Shown piece by piece: positions 24,303 to 33,101 of a stretch of DNA of 64,000 bases. How positions within the stretch are numbered: the first letter of the stretch is position 1; each line of letters starts with the position of its first letter. Source of the DNA: Hymenobacter wooponensis (GTDB lineage: Bacteria > Bacteroidota > Bacteroidia > Cytophagales > Hymenobacteraceae); NCBI RefSeq assembly GCF_004745865.1, contig NZ_SRKZ01000006.1:372001-436000 (forward strand), in the 5' to 3' direction. The translations under genes were made by a program, and so were the position numbers. The notes under the pieces are model-generated. The model worked only from the letters and a program-made list of their open reading frames with translations, did not search any database and had not been told where the DNA came from.

Positions 24303-25937
24303 TTACCAGTGCATGCGAAATACCGACATGACCAACTCGCCCCCAACGCGCGTCTGATACACTTCCTTGTTGGCAAACTCATAAGGCAACGTATGCCCGC
24401 GGTAGGTCGAGAGGAAGTAATCGGCCTTGCTCATATCATCCACGAATGAAAAGCGGTGTTGCTCCGCTTCCGGCAATAGATAAATGCTGAAAGCCGCCGA
24501 ACTGGGCTGTGGAGTGCTGATGGTAATGTGAGGCCGGTTGTCAGTGGCCAAAACGTATTCAAGTCCCTGGCGGTAACTCAGCCCCCAGTAATCCATCTCG
24601 AAGCGCTGCAGCAGATTGGAACCTGCCAAAGGATTGAAGTATACGTTTTGTAGCGGGTGAGCTTCGATCATTTTGCCTGCCACCACTACCGCACTCATGG
24701 TTACGATAGCGCCCACTACTCTAGGCCACTGCGCCCATAGGCGTTGCGCTGCAGCCCAATGCACGGTGCTCCATAGGCCCCGCAATGCAATGAGCAGCAG
24801 CGCCGGATAAACAAAATACAGCTGGCGCCATCCGTCATAGAGCACGGCGTGCATTACCACCACGGCTATGAGTGGGGCCATGCCCATACCAAGAAAAAAC
24901 ACGTCCTGCAATTCCTGTTCCGTGCGCCACAACCGCAAGCCTACCTGCCGCAGATTCTGCAACACGCGGCACGCAACCAAAACTGCCCCTATCAGAAATG
25001 TGACCACGTATAACAGCGGAGTCGTCACCCCAATCCAGACGAAGGGGTAGTGCCAGGGCAAAGCCACCGAGCGCTCTATGCGACCCAGATATAATACCTC
25101 TCCATCCCACCGAAACGAACTCATGTTGTGCCAAGCGAGCAGGAAGTTGTCGAGTGGGGCGGGCCACAGGTAGGGCCAGAAGGCCACCACCAGCCCCGCC
25201 GTCAGGGCCGCATACAGCCCGCCCAGTCCCAGCGCCCGCCCCGGGCGCACCTCCCCGTACACCACGCGCACCAGCAGCAAGGCCAGCGTGGCCGCCGGCA
25301 GCAGCACCCCCATGATGCGCACGTCAATGGTCAGGGCGCAGGCCAGCGCGTGCCACAAGACCCGGCTTAGCGTGGGGCGCAGCACCAAGCGCACGCCCGT
25401 ATTTAGGCCGACGGCGAACAGGGCCATGAATACGGCGTCCTTGTCGTTGTAGAAGAAGTCGGCAAACAGGCGCGGGCTCAGCACCAGCCACAGCGCCCCG
25501 AGCAGGCCCCACTGCCAGGAGCCAAAGCGCCGCCGTGCCAGTTGATAGAACGCCACGCACCCGCCCCAGCACACCACAAACGTCGCTAAATGCCGGAATA
25601 AGAACTTCGCCCGCATAGTTTCCAGGTCCAGTACAAACTCCAAGTAGCTCAGCGGTGTTTCGAGCGCCACTCCGTAATCTCGATCCTGATATTCAGGCAA
25701 AGGCACCCAGTATGGGCCAAAGGCCGGATGCTGGGCTTTCTCGGGAGCAAACCGCTGAAACAAGTAGCGGAGCGTTACCATGCCATTGTCGCGGCTGATG
25801 CGCTCGTCAATGGACATACCGTAATCGGAGTAAATCCAGAGGCCTAGCAACAGCAGCAAGCCAAAAAACAAGCCTACGGGCAGCCAGGGCCGTTGGTCTA
25901 GCACGGCGGGTAAGCGCAAAGAGGCCACCTTACGCAT
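24303..25937 (-). CDS. GT-C membrane glycosyltransferase paralogue B
   Basis: A 544-residue paralogue of the preceding gene with the same plan: first membrane segment, then SDYGMSIDERISRDNGM as the acidic catalytic-type loop, further membrane segments, and a C-terminal soluble domain with YWGLSYRQGLEYVLATDNRPH. The ATG at 25937 is chosen. It overlaps the stop of the upstream GT2 gene (ATGCGTAA holds both the start and the TAA), which implies translational coupling. A longer frame from 26045 would run inside the GT2 gene and is rejected. The coupled GT2 enzyme probably makes the polyprenyl-phosphate sugar used here. Confidence 0.82.
   Translation of the reverse strand: MRKVASLRLPAVLDQRPWLPVGLFFGLLLLLGLWIYSDYGMSIDERISRDNGMVTLRYLFQRFAPEKAQHPAFGPYWVPLPEYQDRDYGVALETPLSYLEFVLDLETMRAKFLFRHLATFVVCWGGCVAFYQLARRRFGSWQWGLLGALWLVLSPRLFADFFYNDKDAVFMALFAVGLNTGVRLVLRPTLSRVLWHALACALTIDVRIMGVLLPAATLALLLVRVVYGEVRPGRALGLGGLYAALTAGLVVAFWPYLWPAPLDNFLLAWHNMSSFRWDGEVLYLGRIERSVALPWHYPFVWIGVTTPLLYVVTFLIGAVLVACRVLQNLRQVGLRLWRTEQELQDVFFLGMGMAPLIAVVVMHAVLYDGWRQLYFVYPALLLIALRGLWSTVHWAAAQRLWAQWPRVVGAIVTMSAVVVAGKMIEAHPLQNVYFNPLAGSNLLQRFEMDYWGLSYRQGLEYVLATDNRPHITISTPQPSSAAFSIYLLPEAEQHRFSFVDDMSKADYFLSTYRGHTLPYEFANKEVYQTRVGGELVMSVFRMHW
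25120..25605. repeat. 486-bp identical tract, copy B
   Basis: Second copy of the identical tract at 23401-23886, coding for about residues 111-272 of paralogue B. Immediately outside the tract both the DNA and the protein of the two paralogues differ at many positions. Confidence 0.97.
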
Positions 25938-26862
25938 CGAAATACGTCTGCACGAAATAGAGGGGCCGGTTCTGGTTTTCGCGGTAAATCCGGAAGACAT
26001 ACTCCCCCAGAATACCCAGGAACAACAACTGAATACAGCCCACAAAATAAATACTCAGCTCCAGCGACGACCAGCCGAATGGCGTCAGACCCAAAGCTTT
26101 ACTAACTAGCACCCATACACCGCCGGCTAGGCAGATAACCATGCCAAAAAGTCCCGTGTATAGGCACACCTTAATAGGCAGATCGGAGAAGGAAAACACC
26201 GCATCGAAGGCCAGAGCAATTAGGCGTTTGTATGACATCTTAGGTACTGTACCATCGTGACGGGCCTGCCGAGCATAAGATATAGGCACTTGTCGGTAGC
26301 CGATAAAGGACCGTAACCCAGGCAGGTAGCGGTTCTTCTCATTCAGGGAAAGAAACGCCTGAAGTGCCCGCTGGTTCATCATGGAAAAGTTGCCCACATT
26401 GTCGGTTTCCTTCAAGCGGGAGAAGTTCCGAAACACACTGTGGAACATCTTTATCAGCGTCTGGCGAGCCCATCCCTCTGCACGGTCGGTGCGGTGACCG
26501 TAGGCAATGTCGTACTGATCATTTTTTAAAAGCTCGTACATGCGGCTCAGCAGCTCTGGTGGATCCTGTAGGTCACCATCCATCATAGCCACATATTGTC
26601 CCTTAGCCGCGAATAGTCCCGCCGTGTAAGCCGCTTGGTGACCAAAGTTGCGGGATAATACCAACACTTTTAACCTCGGGTCAGAGACCCGTGCCGCTAG
26701 CAACAGGGGGAGCGTCTGGTCGCGAGAGCCGTCGTCAACGCAGATAATCTCATAGTTATCCGTGATGCTGCGAACAGCTTCAGTAGTGCGCTGAACCAAC
26801 GTAGGTATCAAGCCTTCCTCGTTGAAAACCGGAATAACAACGGAAAGCAACGGATTAGCCAT
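25930..26862 (-). CDS. Polyprenyl-phosphate glycosyltransferase, GT2 (DPM1/ArnC/GtrB-like)
   Basis: A 310-residue GT-A-fold enzyme expected to move a sugar from a nucleotide donor to polyprenyl phosphate on the cytoplasmic face. It shows LSVVIPVFNEEGLIPTL, the acidic IICVDDGSRDQT, MMDGDLQDPPELL (the DxD-like metal motif) and, after the catalytic domain, two C-terminal membrane segments (about 225-250 and 258-285). The ATG at 26862 (MANPLLSVV) is preferred over a TTG at 26877. Its stop overlaps the start of the GT-C gene. A TACATTTG promoter box lies 34 bases upstream. Confidence 0.92.
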   Translation of the reverse strand: MANPLLSVVIPVFNEEGLIPTLVQRTTEAVRSITDNYEIICVDDGSRDQTLPLLLAARVSDPRLKVLVLSRNFGHQAAYTAGLFAAKGQYVAMMDGDLQDPPELLSRMYELLKNDQYDIAYGHRTDRAEGWARQTLIKMFHSVFRNFSRLKETDNVGNFSMMNQRALQAFLSLNEKNRYLPGLRSFIGYRQVPISYARQARHDGTVPKMSYKRLIALAFDAVFSFSDLPIKVCLYTGLFGMVICLAGGVWVLVSKALGLTPFGWSSLELSIYFVGCIQLLFLGILGEYVFRIYRENQNRPLYFVQTYFDA

Positions 26863-27188
26863 AGATGATAGACACAAGGGAAATACCAGTTTTTACAAAT
26901 GTAACAGGATGTTGACAGTGCGAAAGCTGGTTCCGGCCCTTAGCAAGTAGTCTATGCACTATCAAGGCTAGGTCAACTACACCCCTTATGAAATCTCAAG
27001 TATTTGAACGTGTGTAGCGCGGTGGGCTGCACCTTACTAAGGTTTGAAGTACTTAACCCATACTGCTCCTATAAAAAACACGCGTACTAGACGGGGTAAT
27101 ATCATCTTGCAGCATGGTAAACCTTGGGTTGCCTTAGAAGGGCTGGGCTGCTACTTTCGTCTGCCCATGCTACTATTGTAGCTTATCG
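26863..27188. other. Divergent promoter region between two GT2 genes
   Basis: About 325 bases. On the minus strand a TACATTTG box (26896-26903) would serve the GT2/GT-C operon, with a TTTC about 18 bases further upstream in the -33 position. On the plus strand a weaker TACTTTCG (27152-27159) precedes the other GT2 gene. No ORF is supported. Confidence 0.5.
26896..26903 (-). promoter_or_regulatory. Promoter box TACATTTG for the GT2/GT-C operon
   Basis: The plus-strand CAAATGTA reads TACATTTG on the minus strand, matching TAnnTTTG, 34 bases before the GT2 ATG, with a TTTC about 18 bases upstream in the -33 position. Confidence 0.45.
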
Positions 27189-28166
27189 TTGCCTGACCCT
27201 CCGACTGTGGATTTATCTGTCGTTATTCCCATTTACAACGAAGAGGCCAATATTGCGGCGCTATACGAGCGCCTGCGAGGAGTGGTGGAAAATATGGCAC
27301 TGCCAGGTGGCTATGAGTTCATCTTTGTTAATGATGGCTCCCGAGACCAATCCCTGGTCTTACTTCGCCTGTTGGCAGCTCGTGATGAGCGGGTGCGATA
27401 CCTTGATTTTAGTCGCAATTTTGGCCATCAAATAGCCGTGACAGCTGGCTTAGATCGCACCCAAGGTGAGGCCGTGGTAATTATCGATGCTGATTTACAA
27501 GACCCGCCCGAACTGCTGCCTCACCTCTATCAAAAGCTTAGGGAAGGGTTTGAGGTAGTGTATGCCAAGCGCCGTACCCGCCAGGGTGAAAGTGCCGCCA
27601 AGAGACTCACGGCGAAACTGTTCTATCGGGTTCTGGCCTTGATAACCCACATTTCTATTCCTGTAGATACTGGCGACTTTCGCATTATTTCACGGAAAGT
27701 AGTCACGGCGTTGCGGCAGATGCCCGAGCAAAACAAGTTTATCCGAGGTCAGATTTCCTGGATTGGCTACCGCCAAAGCTGCATCGAGTATGACCGCACC
27801 GAGCGAACCGGCGGAGCTACTGGCTATACCTATAGCAAAATGCTGCGCTTTGCGTTGGATGGCATCACGGCCTTCTCTGATGTACCGCTACGGGTTGCTA
27901 CCATCAGTGGATTTGCAGTATCAGGGGTAGCGTTTTTAGTAATGCTCTACACCCTATACTCACGCTTCGTAACCCGGGACTTTCAGCCTGGGTGGGCTTC
28001 GCTGATGATCAGCATTTTGTTTTTAGGTGGTGTACAACTGATTGCGGTAGGCATCATTGGCGAATATATTGCTCGGCTTTCGGCCAACGTACGGCAACGG
28101 CCCTTGTACATTATCTCCGAGACGAATACCACGCCGCCTGATACAACGACTCCACGTAGCACGTAG
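27189..28166 (+). CDS. Polyprenyl-phosphate glycosyltransferase, GT2 (GtrB/ArnC-like)
   Basis: A 325-residue enzyme of the same class as the divergent neighbour. It has DLSVVIPIYNEEANIAALY, FVNDGSRDQS and IIDADLQDPPELLPHLY (metal-binding acidic motif), then RRTRQGESAAKRLTAKLFYR and two C-terminal membrane segments (about 240-262, 270-295). The start is uncertain because no ATG fits: TTG at 27189 is used here and GTG at 27207 is the alternative. An AldDH gene follows on the same strand after 47 bases, so they may share a transcript although their functions differ. The sugar is unknown. Confidence 0.88.
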   Translation: MPDPPTVDLSVVIPIYNEEANIAALYERLRGVVENMALPGGYEFIFVNDGSRDQSLVLLRLLAARDERVRYLDFSRNFGHQIAVTAGLDRTQGEAVVIIDADLQDPPELLPHLYQKLREGFEVVYAKRRTRQGESAAKRLTAKLFYRVLALITHISIPVDTGDFRIISRKVVTALRQMPEQNKFIRGQISWIGYRQSCIEYDRTERTGGATGYTYSKMLRFALDGITAFSDVPLRVATISGFAVSGVAFLVMLYTLYSRFVTRDFQPGWASLMISILFLGGVQLIAVGIIGEYIARLSANVRQRPLYIISETNTTPPDTTTPRST

Positions 28167-28213
28167 CACTTACGCGAGCAGAACACTATATTTCTATAGT
28201 TTCTCCGCTCCCT

Positions 28214-29656
28214 ATGCTACACTTCCAGAATTACATTAACGGCCACCTCGTACCACCCCACTCAGGTAAGTACTTGCCGGACATAGAACCCGCTACTGGG
28301 CAGGTGTTTGCCCAAATTCCCGCTTCTGATGCTGCAGATGTAGCACTGGCGGTGCAGGCAGCAGAAGCGGCTTTACCAGCTTGGCGGATGCTACCGACTG
28401 AGGAACGAGGTCGTTTGCTGGTGCGCATTTCTGAGTTGATTGAGCGTGACTTAGAGCGGTTAGCAGAGGCAGAAAGTCAGGATAATGGCAAACCCGTTGG
28501 CTTGGCCCGCACCGTAGACATTCCCAGAGCGGCTAGCAATTTCGCTTTTTTTGGCACTGCAGCTCAGCACTTTGCTTCTGAAACTCACTTTCAGCAAGGA
28601 GTAGCGCTAAATTACACCGTGCGTCATCCGGTGGGCATAGTGGGCTGCATCTCCCCCTGGAACTTACCGCTCTATTTGTTTACATGGAAAATTGCGCCGG
28701 CGTTAGCAGCAGGGTGCTGCGTAGTAGCAAAACCGTCGGAAATAACGCCTTACACGGCGTTTCTGCTGAGTGAACTGTGCATTGAAGCTGGGTTGCCACC
28801 GGGGGTGCTCAACATTGTGCATGGTACTGGCCTAGCAGCAGGGCAAGCCATTGTAGAGCACCCGGGTATTAAAGCCATCAGCTTTACGGGGGGCACCAAA
28901 ACCGGGCAGCATATTGCTGGCACTGCGGCGCCTATGTTCAAGAAGCTCTCTTTGGAACTAGGTGGCAAAAATCCCAATCTTGTTTTCGCCGACTGCGACC
29001 TGACCGAGGCTGTAGCCACTAGCTTGCGCAGCAGCTTCTCCAACCAAGGACAGATCTGCCTCTGCGGTTCGCGCATCTTCATAGAGCGGTCTATATACGA
29101 GCCTTTTAAGCAAGCTTTTCTGGCTGGCGTAACAACGCTTACGGTTGGCGACCCGCAAGAAGCTGCAACCAAGCAAGGGGCTTTAGTAAGCGAGGCGCAT
29201 TTGGAGAAGGTACTCAGCTACATTGAACTGGCGCACCAAGAAGGCGGCAAACTATTGGCCGGCGGACAGCGGATTTACCTTTCTGGGCGTTGCGCGGGCG
29301 GCTACTTCTTGCAGCCTACCGTGTTTGAGGGCCTAGCGCCTGATTGCCGCGTTAACCAAGAAGAAATTTTTGGGCCAGTAGTCACGCTCACGGCTTTCGA
29401 TACGGAGGAGCAGGTATTGAGCTGGGCTAACAGCACCGAGTATGGACTAGCTGCTACCATCTGGACGCGCGATTTAAACCGGGCTCACCGCGTGGCGCAC
29501 GCCCTTCACAGCGGTATTGTGTGGGTTAACACCTGGCTGCACCGCGACTTACGCACACCCTTCGGGGGCGTGAAAAACTCCGGTGTTGGGCGAGAGGGTG
29601 GCCTAGAAGCTCTGCGTTTTTTTACGGAGCCGCAAAATGTGTGCATAAAGCTCTAG
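28214..29656 (+). CDS. 2-aminomuconate 6-semialdehyde dehydrogenase (ALDH family)
   Basis: A 480-residue NAD-dependent aldehyde dehydrogenase. It has GCISPWNLPLYLFTWKIAPA, VAKPSEITPYTA (NAD-binding Lys), SFTGGTKTGQHIA, catalytic Glu248 in LELGGKNPN and catalytic Cys282 in NQGQICLCGSRIF. The CLCGSRIF variant and the N-terminal FQNYINGHLVPPHSGKYLP fit the 2-aminomuconate/2-hydroxymuconate semialdehyde group. Given the linked 3-HAO and ACMS decarboxylase genes, the aminomuconate role is the best reading. Start ATG at 28214. A TATATTTC box lies about 20 bases before the ATG (28187-28194), which would allow independent transcription. Confidence 0.9.
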   Translation: MLHFQNYINGHLVPPHSGKYLPDIEPATGQVFAQIPASDAADVALAVQAAEAALPAWRMLPTEERGRLLVRISELIERDLERLAEAESQDNGKPVGLARTVDIPRAASNFAFFGTAAQHFASETHFQQGVALNYTVRHPVGIVGCISPWNLPLYLFTWKIAPALAAGCCVVAKPSEITPYTAFLLSELCIEAGLPPGVLNIVHGTGLAAGQAIVEHPGIKAISFTGGTKTGQHIAGTAAPMFKKLSLELGGKNPNLVFADCDLTEAVATSLRSSFSNQGQICLCGSRIFIERSIYEPFKQAFLAGVTTLTVGDPQEAATKQGALVSEAHLEKVLSYIELAHQEGGKLLAGGQRIYLSGRCAGGYFLQPTVFEGLAPDCRVNQEEIFGPVVTLTAFDTEEQVLSWANSTEYGLAATIWTRDLNRAHRVAHALHSGIVWVNTWLHRDLRTPFGGVKNSGVGREGGLEALRFFTEPQNVCIKL

Positions 29657-29750
29657 CTCCGAGCAATTAACTCGAGTCAACTGCCATCGACTTGATGCAG
29701 TTCGCTTTGGAAGCATAGGCAGAAGGATGCTCTATTCTCTACTACCTGGC

Positions 29751-31637
29751 CTAGCGCACATCCCACCGGTACAGCCGTAGCTTGCCCGACTCAGCTAGTA
29801 AGGTCAGGTGCTGGTTGGTGGGGAAAGCAGCTCCGGCTTCTACTAATTGCTTGGCATAAGGGTTGGTTTGCCGACCGGCCAAGTCATTAGAACCATCGTA
29901 GTAGCTCTGATCAAAAAAGACCAGTACGGGTTTTCCGTTCATGGCTAGTTGCTTGCGCAGGCTGGGGTCAGGGCCGGCGGGGTCAAAAATAGTGCGCAAC
30001 AGGCGAGCATGCTCTGGAGGGGTCCGCGACATTTTGGTAGCCATGAGCGGCAGGTTAGTGCGCAGGGCTAGCTGGTAACTGTGCCGAGAATGCGGGTCGT
30101 CGTCGTCGAGGGTAAGATCCATATTCTCACTGCCCACATGATAATACGGCACTGGCAAAATTGCCTGGTATTCTTCAGGCCGTACCGACAACACCAGCGG
30201 ATTAATTTCAGTCTGATTGACAGTATTGATTAGAGTATTTGGCAGCAAACTGCGACTATAGAACTTCAGCGTATCACGGGTATCGACGTAGGCCAGTAGA
30301 ATAAGGCCGGCCGCCACCCACCAGCGCACTGCGTGACGACTTGTGCGCAGCCAATTATCCAGCCCGACCAGCACAAACAGGTTTATAAACCAAAAAAATG
30401 GCCAGCTAAAACGTGCTACCGTTCGGAAGTGCGAAGCCTTGTCCGTGAGTTTGTGCAGGTAAAAGAAGGGGCTTAGGTAATTAGTAATATGGTATTGCCC
30501 ATCGAAAAGATCATATACGGTCCCTACTGAACCTAGCAGGCCTACCAGCGCTGCTATACCTAGCAGTGCCAAGAATTTCCGCTCAGACGTCTGCCCCCAG
30601 CTTTTCCACCAGTGCTTGGTGGCTGGCCGAGAAAAGAGCCATGCGACACCTAACCCTACCAAACCAAACAACGCAAAAGCACCTAAATACGCCTGAGATT
30701 CCTGTGTTACGTACGCAGTAGGCTGAATTATGAAATGAGTCGTCTCGTAGGAGTACTGCTGCAGCAGGGCCGATACTTGCAGCTTCCAGGCGGGATAATT
30801 AAAGCCGGTTGGGTCATTGAGACGCAGAGAGTAATACCGGTCAATTAATCGAATAATCAATACGCTTAGCACTAGTGGTAATCCGGAAAGCGCGGCCCCA
30901 GCCAGCGTTAGCCGAGGCTGCTTGCGCCAATATCCTTTGGGCAGCAGCCAGGCTGCGAAGAAAGAACCTGTTAACAGGCCTAGCAGTGGTAGGTAATAGA
31001 GGTGCAGAAACGAGATAAGAGTAAATGCACACACCAAACCTGCTATCGTTTTGCCGATTGGCTGCCTAGCTTGGTGTCGGTCGTAAATTCGCAAGAGCCC
31101 CCAAATAGCCAGCAGCACTACCCAACTATACGAGAGGTTAAAGTGACCCATCAACAGGCGCCCAACTTGAGGGCTGAGCCATGGCAGTGCAATGGAGAAT
31201 ACCAGTACCAGCCCCCAATAGTGTAATAACCGCCGCAGGATTAGTACCAACAGTGCCGTGCTAGCCAGAAACCCTAGTAACAATAACCCATGATAGATAT
31301 CGATACCATAGGGCGTGATATCGTGCACGTACCGCGACCATAGCCGTACCGCAGCGGCAAGTAAGGGCGTATTATCAGTGTAAAAAATGTAATCACCGAA
31401 GGGATGGTTCATCATCCCAAACCATGCAAACCCAGCTGCTGCCGGCTGCTGTAAATAAGCTTGGAAGGTGAAGTAATTTTTTAGGCCATCGTACCCCGGC
31501 GAGAGCAGATGCTGACCTGGCTCTGTCAGTAGGGCGCCTAAGGCTCGGAAAACCAGTGCAGCTTGAAGCAACAGAGCTGCCAGAAGCAGCCCTGCAGGAG
31601 AAGGACGGCGTAACCACGCCGGAAGCGAAAACGTCAT
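29751..31637 (-). CDS. Large polytopic membrane protein, GT-C-like
   Basis: A 628-residue protein with a hydrophobic N-terminal part of about eleven to twelve membrane segments (to about residue 430) and a C-terminal soluble domain (about 440-628). The first external loop includes LLSPGYDGLKNYFTFQAYLQ and a later one NHPFGDYIFYTDNTPLL, acidic/aromatic motifs like those of uncharacterised bacterial membrane glycosyltransferases. No substrate can be assigned. The ATG at 31637 is preferred, 12 bases after the stop of the PIG-L gene. An ATG at 31673 would overlap that gene. The stop TAG lies in a GGCCTAG word. Probably in an operon with the PIG-L gene. Confidence 0.72.
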   Translation of the reverse strand: MTFSLPAWLRRPSPAGLLLAALLLQAALVFRALGALLTEPGQHLLSPGYDGLKNYFTFQAYLQQPAAAGFAWFGMMNHPFGDYIFYTDNTPLLAAAVRLWSRYVHDITPYGIDIYHGLLLLGFLASTALLVLILRRLLHYWGLVLVFSIALPWLSPQVGRLLMGHFNLSYSWVVLLAIWGLLRIYDRHQARQPIGKTIAGLVCAFTLISFLHLYYLPLLGLLTGSFFAAWLLPKGYWRKQPRLTLAGAALSGLPLVLSVLIIRLIDRYYSLRLNDPTGFNYPAWKLQVSALLQQYSYETTHFIIQPTAYVTQESQAYLGAFALFGLVGLGVAWLFSRPATKHWWKSWGQTSERKFLALLGIAALVGLLGSVGTVYDLFDGQYHITNYLSPFFYLHKLTDKASHFRTVARFSWPFFWFINLFVLVGLDNWLRTSRHAVRWWVAAGLILLAYVDTRDTLKFYSRSLLPNTLINTVNQTEINPLVLSVRPEEYQAILPVPYYHVGSENMDLTLDDDDPHSRHSYQLALRTNLPLMATKMSRTPPEHARLLRTIFDPAGPDPSLRKQLAMNGKPVLVFFDQSYYDGSNDLAGRQTNPYAKQLVEAGAAFPTNQHLTLLAESGKLRLYRWDVR

Positions 31638-31648
31638 TCTGAATAATC

Positions 31649-32875
31649 TCAGCGGATAATCTGCAGGCGGCATGTGCGACGCTCATCGCCTACGCGCAGT
31701 TCCGCAATATAGAGGCCCGCCGCTGGAAAACTGCTTACATCAAGCCATTGCTCATGCCGGCCAGCCTTCTGTTGCTCGCCATTTAGCATGCGCAACACTT
31801 CTCGGCCTTGCACATCTAACACTCGCAGCCAGACTGCCCCCGCTTCTGGTAGCTGGTAGGCCATTAAGCTGGATTGGTCAAAGGGGTTAGGGTAATTAGG
31901 CTCCAGCTTCAGGCTAGTATATTTCTCTCCGTCGCTTTGGCTGCCTGAAGGCAGTGCGCGCGGAATCGCCAGAGTGTCTCCTAGTTGCTGCCCATTTTTA
32001 TGGCGTACCTGTGAGTACTGCCGCCCTATAAACTGCAAGTGAGAAGGCTCCCACCCTGATGGTTGACCGCGGCTAGTCATAGTTTCGCTGTAGGCCTGGT
32101 ACACCGCCCGCTGATTAGCGGTCTGCAGAGGCTGTAGGTTAGTTGGGCGCCGACGGCTGTCATAACCTACGTAAAGCAAGGTCCGGCACTCTATGTTGCT
32201 GGTGGCAGCCAAAGCCACGACCCCAGCCATCCGGTGGTCAGAGTGGTCACGCGGGTTATGGCGCTCGTCGGGCTGGGGAGCATGCACGCTTACACGCTCG
32301 TCGCCTACTTCTTTTTTAAGAATCCGTTGGATGGTCTGAATTAGGTCGTCCCAAGAAACATAGGGTGCCCCGCCGTCAAGAGGAGACATTGAGCGACCAT
32401 CTTTAAAGAGCTGACGCATGCTTTGAAACCCACCGCGAGGCTGGCCTTTACCATCCAAGTTACCATCAGGTAAGCGCAGCGAGAAAGCAACCGTGTTGCG
32501 GTAACGTTGCATAACCACTGTATGCCCTTTCACCGTGATTGTTTTGGTAGTAGGCACCCCTCCTGAAGCTGAAGCAGTGAGATTAGCAGCTTGCTGTACT
32601 GCCGCTTGAAAAGCGGCTTCACGTCCTAACCAGAAATCATTGCTGGGTTCGTTGGCCTGCCCACCAGTAAGGCAAATGAATACGGCTTTTCCGCCTGCTC
32701 TCTGCACATCGGCGCAAGCGTCGGCGCCCATAAACAGCTGCCAATCATCGGGGTGAGCTGTAATATATACTGCAACTGGAGGCGTTTTTGGAGTAGTTCC
32801 CGTCTGGGCTTGCGCGGCAAACGACCATACGATGGCCAATCCAAATGCTAAAATTCGGAGTAAAGTTGACGTCAT
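31649..32875 (-). CDS. Secreted PIG-L/LmbE-family deacetylase with T9SS sorting domain
   Basis: A 408-residue secreted protein. A signal peptide (ILAFGLAIVWSFAAQAQT) precedes a PIG-L (GlcNAc deacetylase) domain (about 30-270). The zinc motif reads ITAHPDDW, where the family usually has HPDDE; a second metal region is PRDHSDHRMAG. The C-terminal 80 residues (NYPNPFDQSSLMAYQLPEAG ... GLYIAELRVG) form a type IX secretion sorting domain, so the enzyme should cross the outer membrane and be released or attached to the surface. The acting substrate is probably an N-acetylated sugar. It precedes the large membrane protein gene on the same strand. Confidence 0.9.
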   Translation of the reverse strand: MTSTLLRILAFGLAIVWSFAAQAQTGTTPKTPPVAVYITAHPDDWQLFMGADACADVQRAGGKAVFICLTGGQANEPSNDFWLGREAAFQAAVQQAANLTASASGGVPTTKTITVKGHTVVMQRYRNTVAFSLRLPDGNLDGKGQPRGGFQSMRQLFKDGRSMSPLDGGAPYVSWDDLIQTIQRILKKEVGDERVSVHAPQPDERHNPRDHSDHRMAGVVALAATSNIECRTLLYVGYDSRRRPTNLQPLQTANQRAVYQAYSETMTSRGQPSGWEPSHLQFIGRQYSQVRHKNGQQLGDTLAIPRALPSGSQSDGEKYTSLKLEPNYPNPFDQSSLMAYQLPEAGAVWLRVLDVQGREVLRMLNGEQQKAGRHEQWLDVSSFPAAGLYIAELRVGDERRTCRLQIIR

Positions 32876-33101
32876 TCGGGCGTAATCGCGTGATGGAGCA
32901 GCAAAAGGCAGCCGATGGGAGATCAGGGAATCGAAAATTAACTATTCCGAGTCTGATTTCCCGCTCAAGCTGAGCACTATCCGATGAATGTTTTATTTTC
33001 CTCGGTGGGCGTGCAGATTCACTCGCTAATATACATCCTTATATCATTATAAAAAGAATACTTTATCTTATTATATTAAAGAGCGGCATAGATAATCATA
33101 C

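Noticed and set aside
23401..25605. Transposon or insertion-sequence origin of the 486-bp identical tract
   Set aside because: No terminal inverted repeats, no target duplications and no transposase; the tract is in register within homologous genes, so gene conversion fits better.
25938..26045. A longer N-terminal extension of GT-C paralogue B
   Set aside because: It would lie entirely inside the upstream GT2 coding sequence, and the paralogue A start matches the shorter form exactly in length (544 residues).
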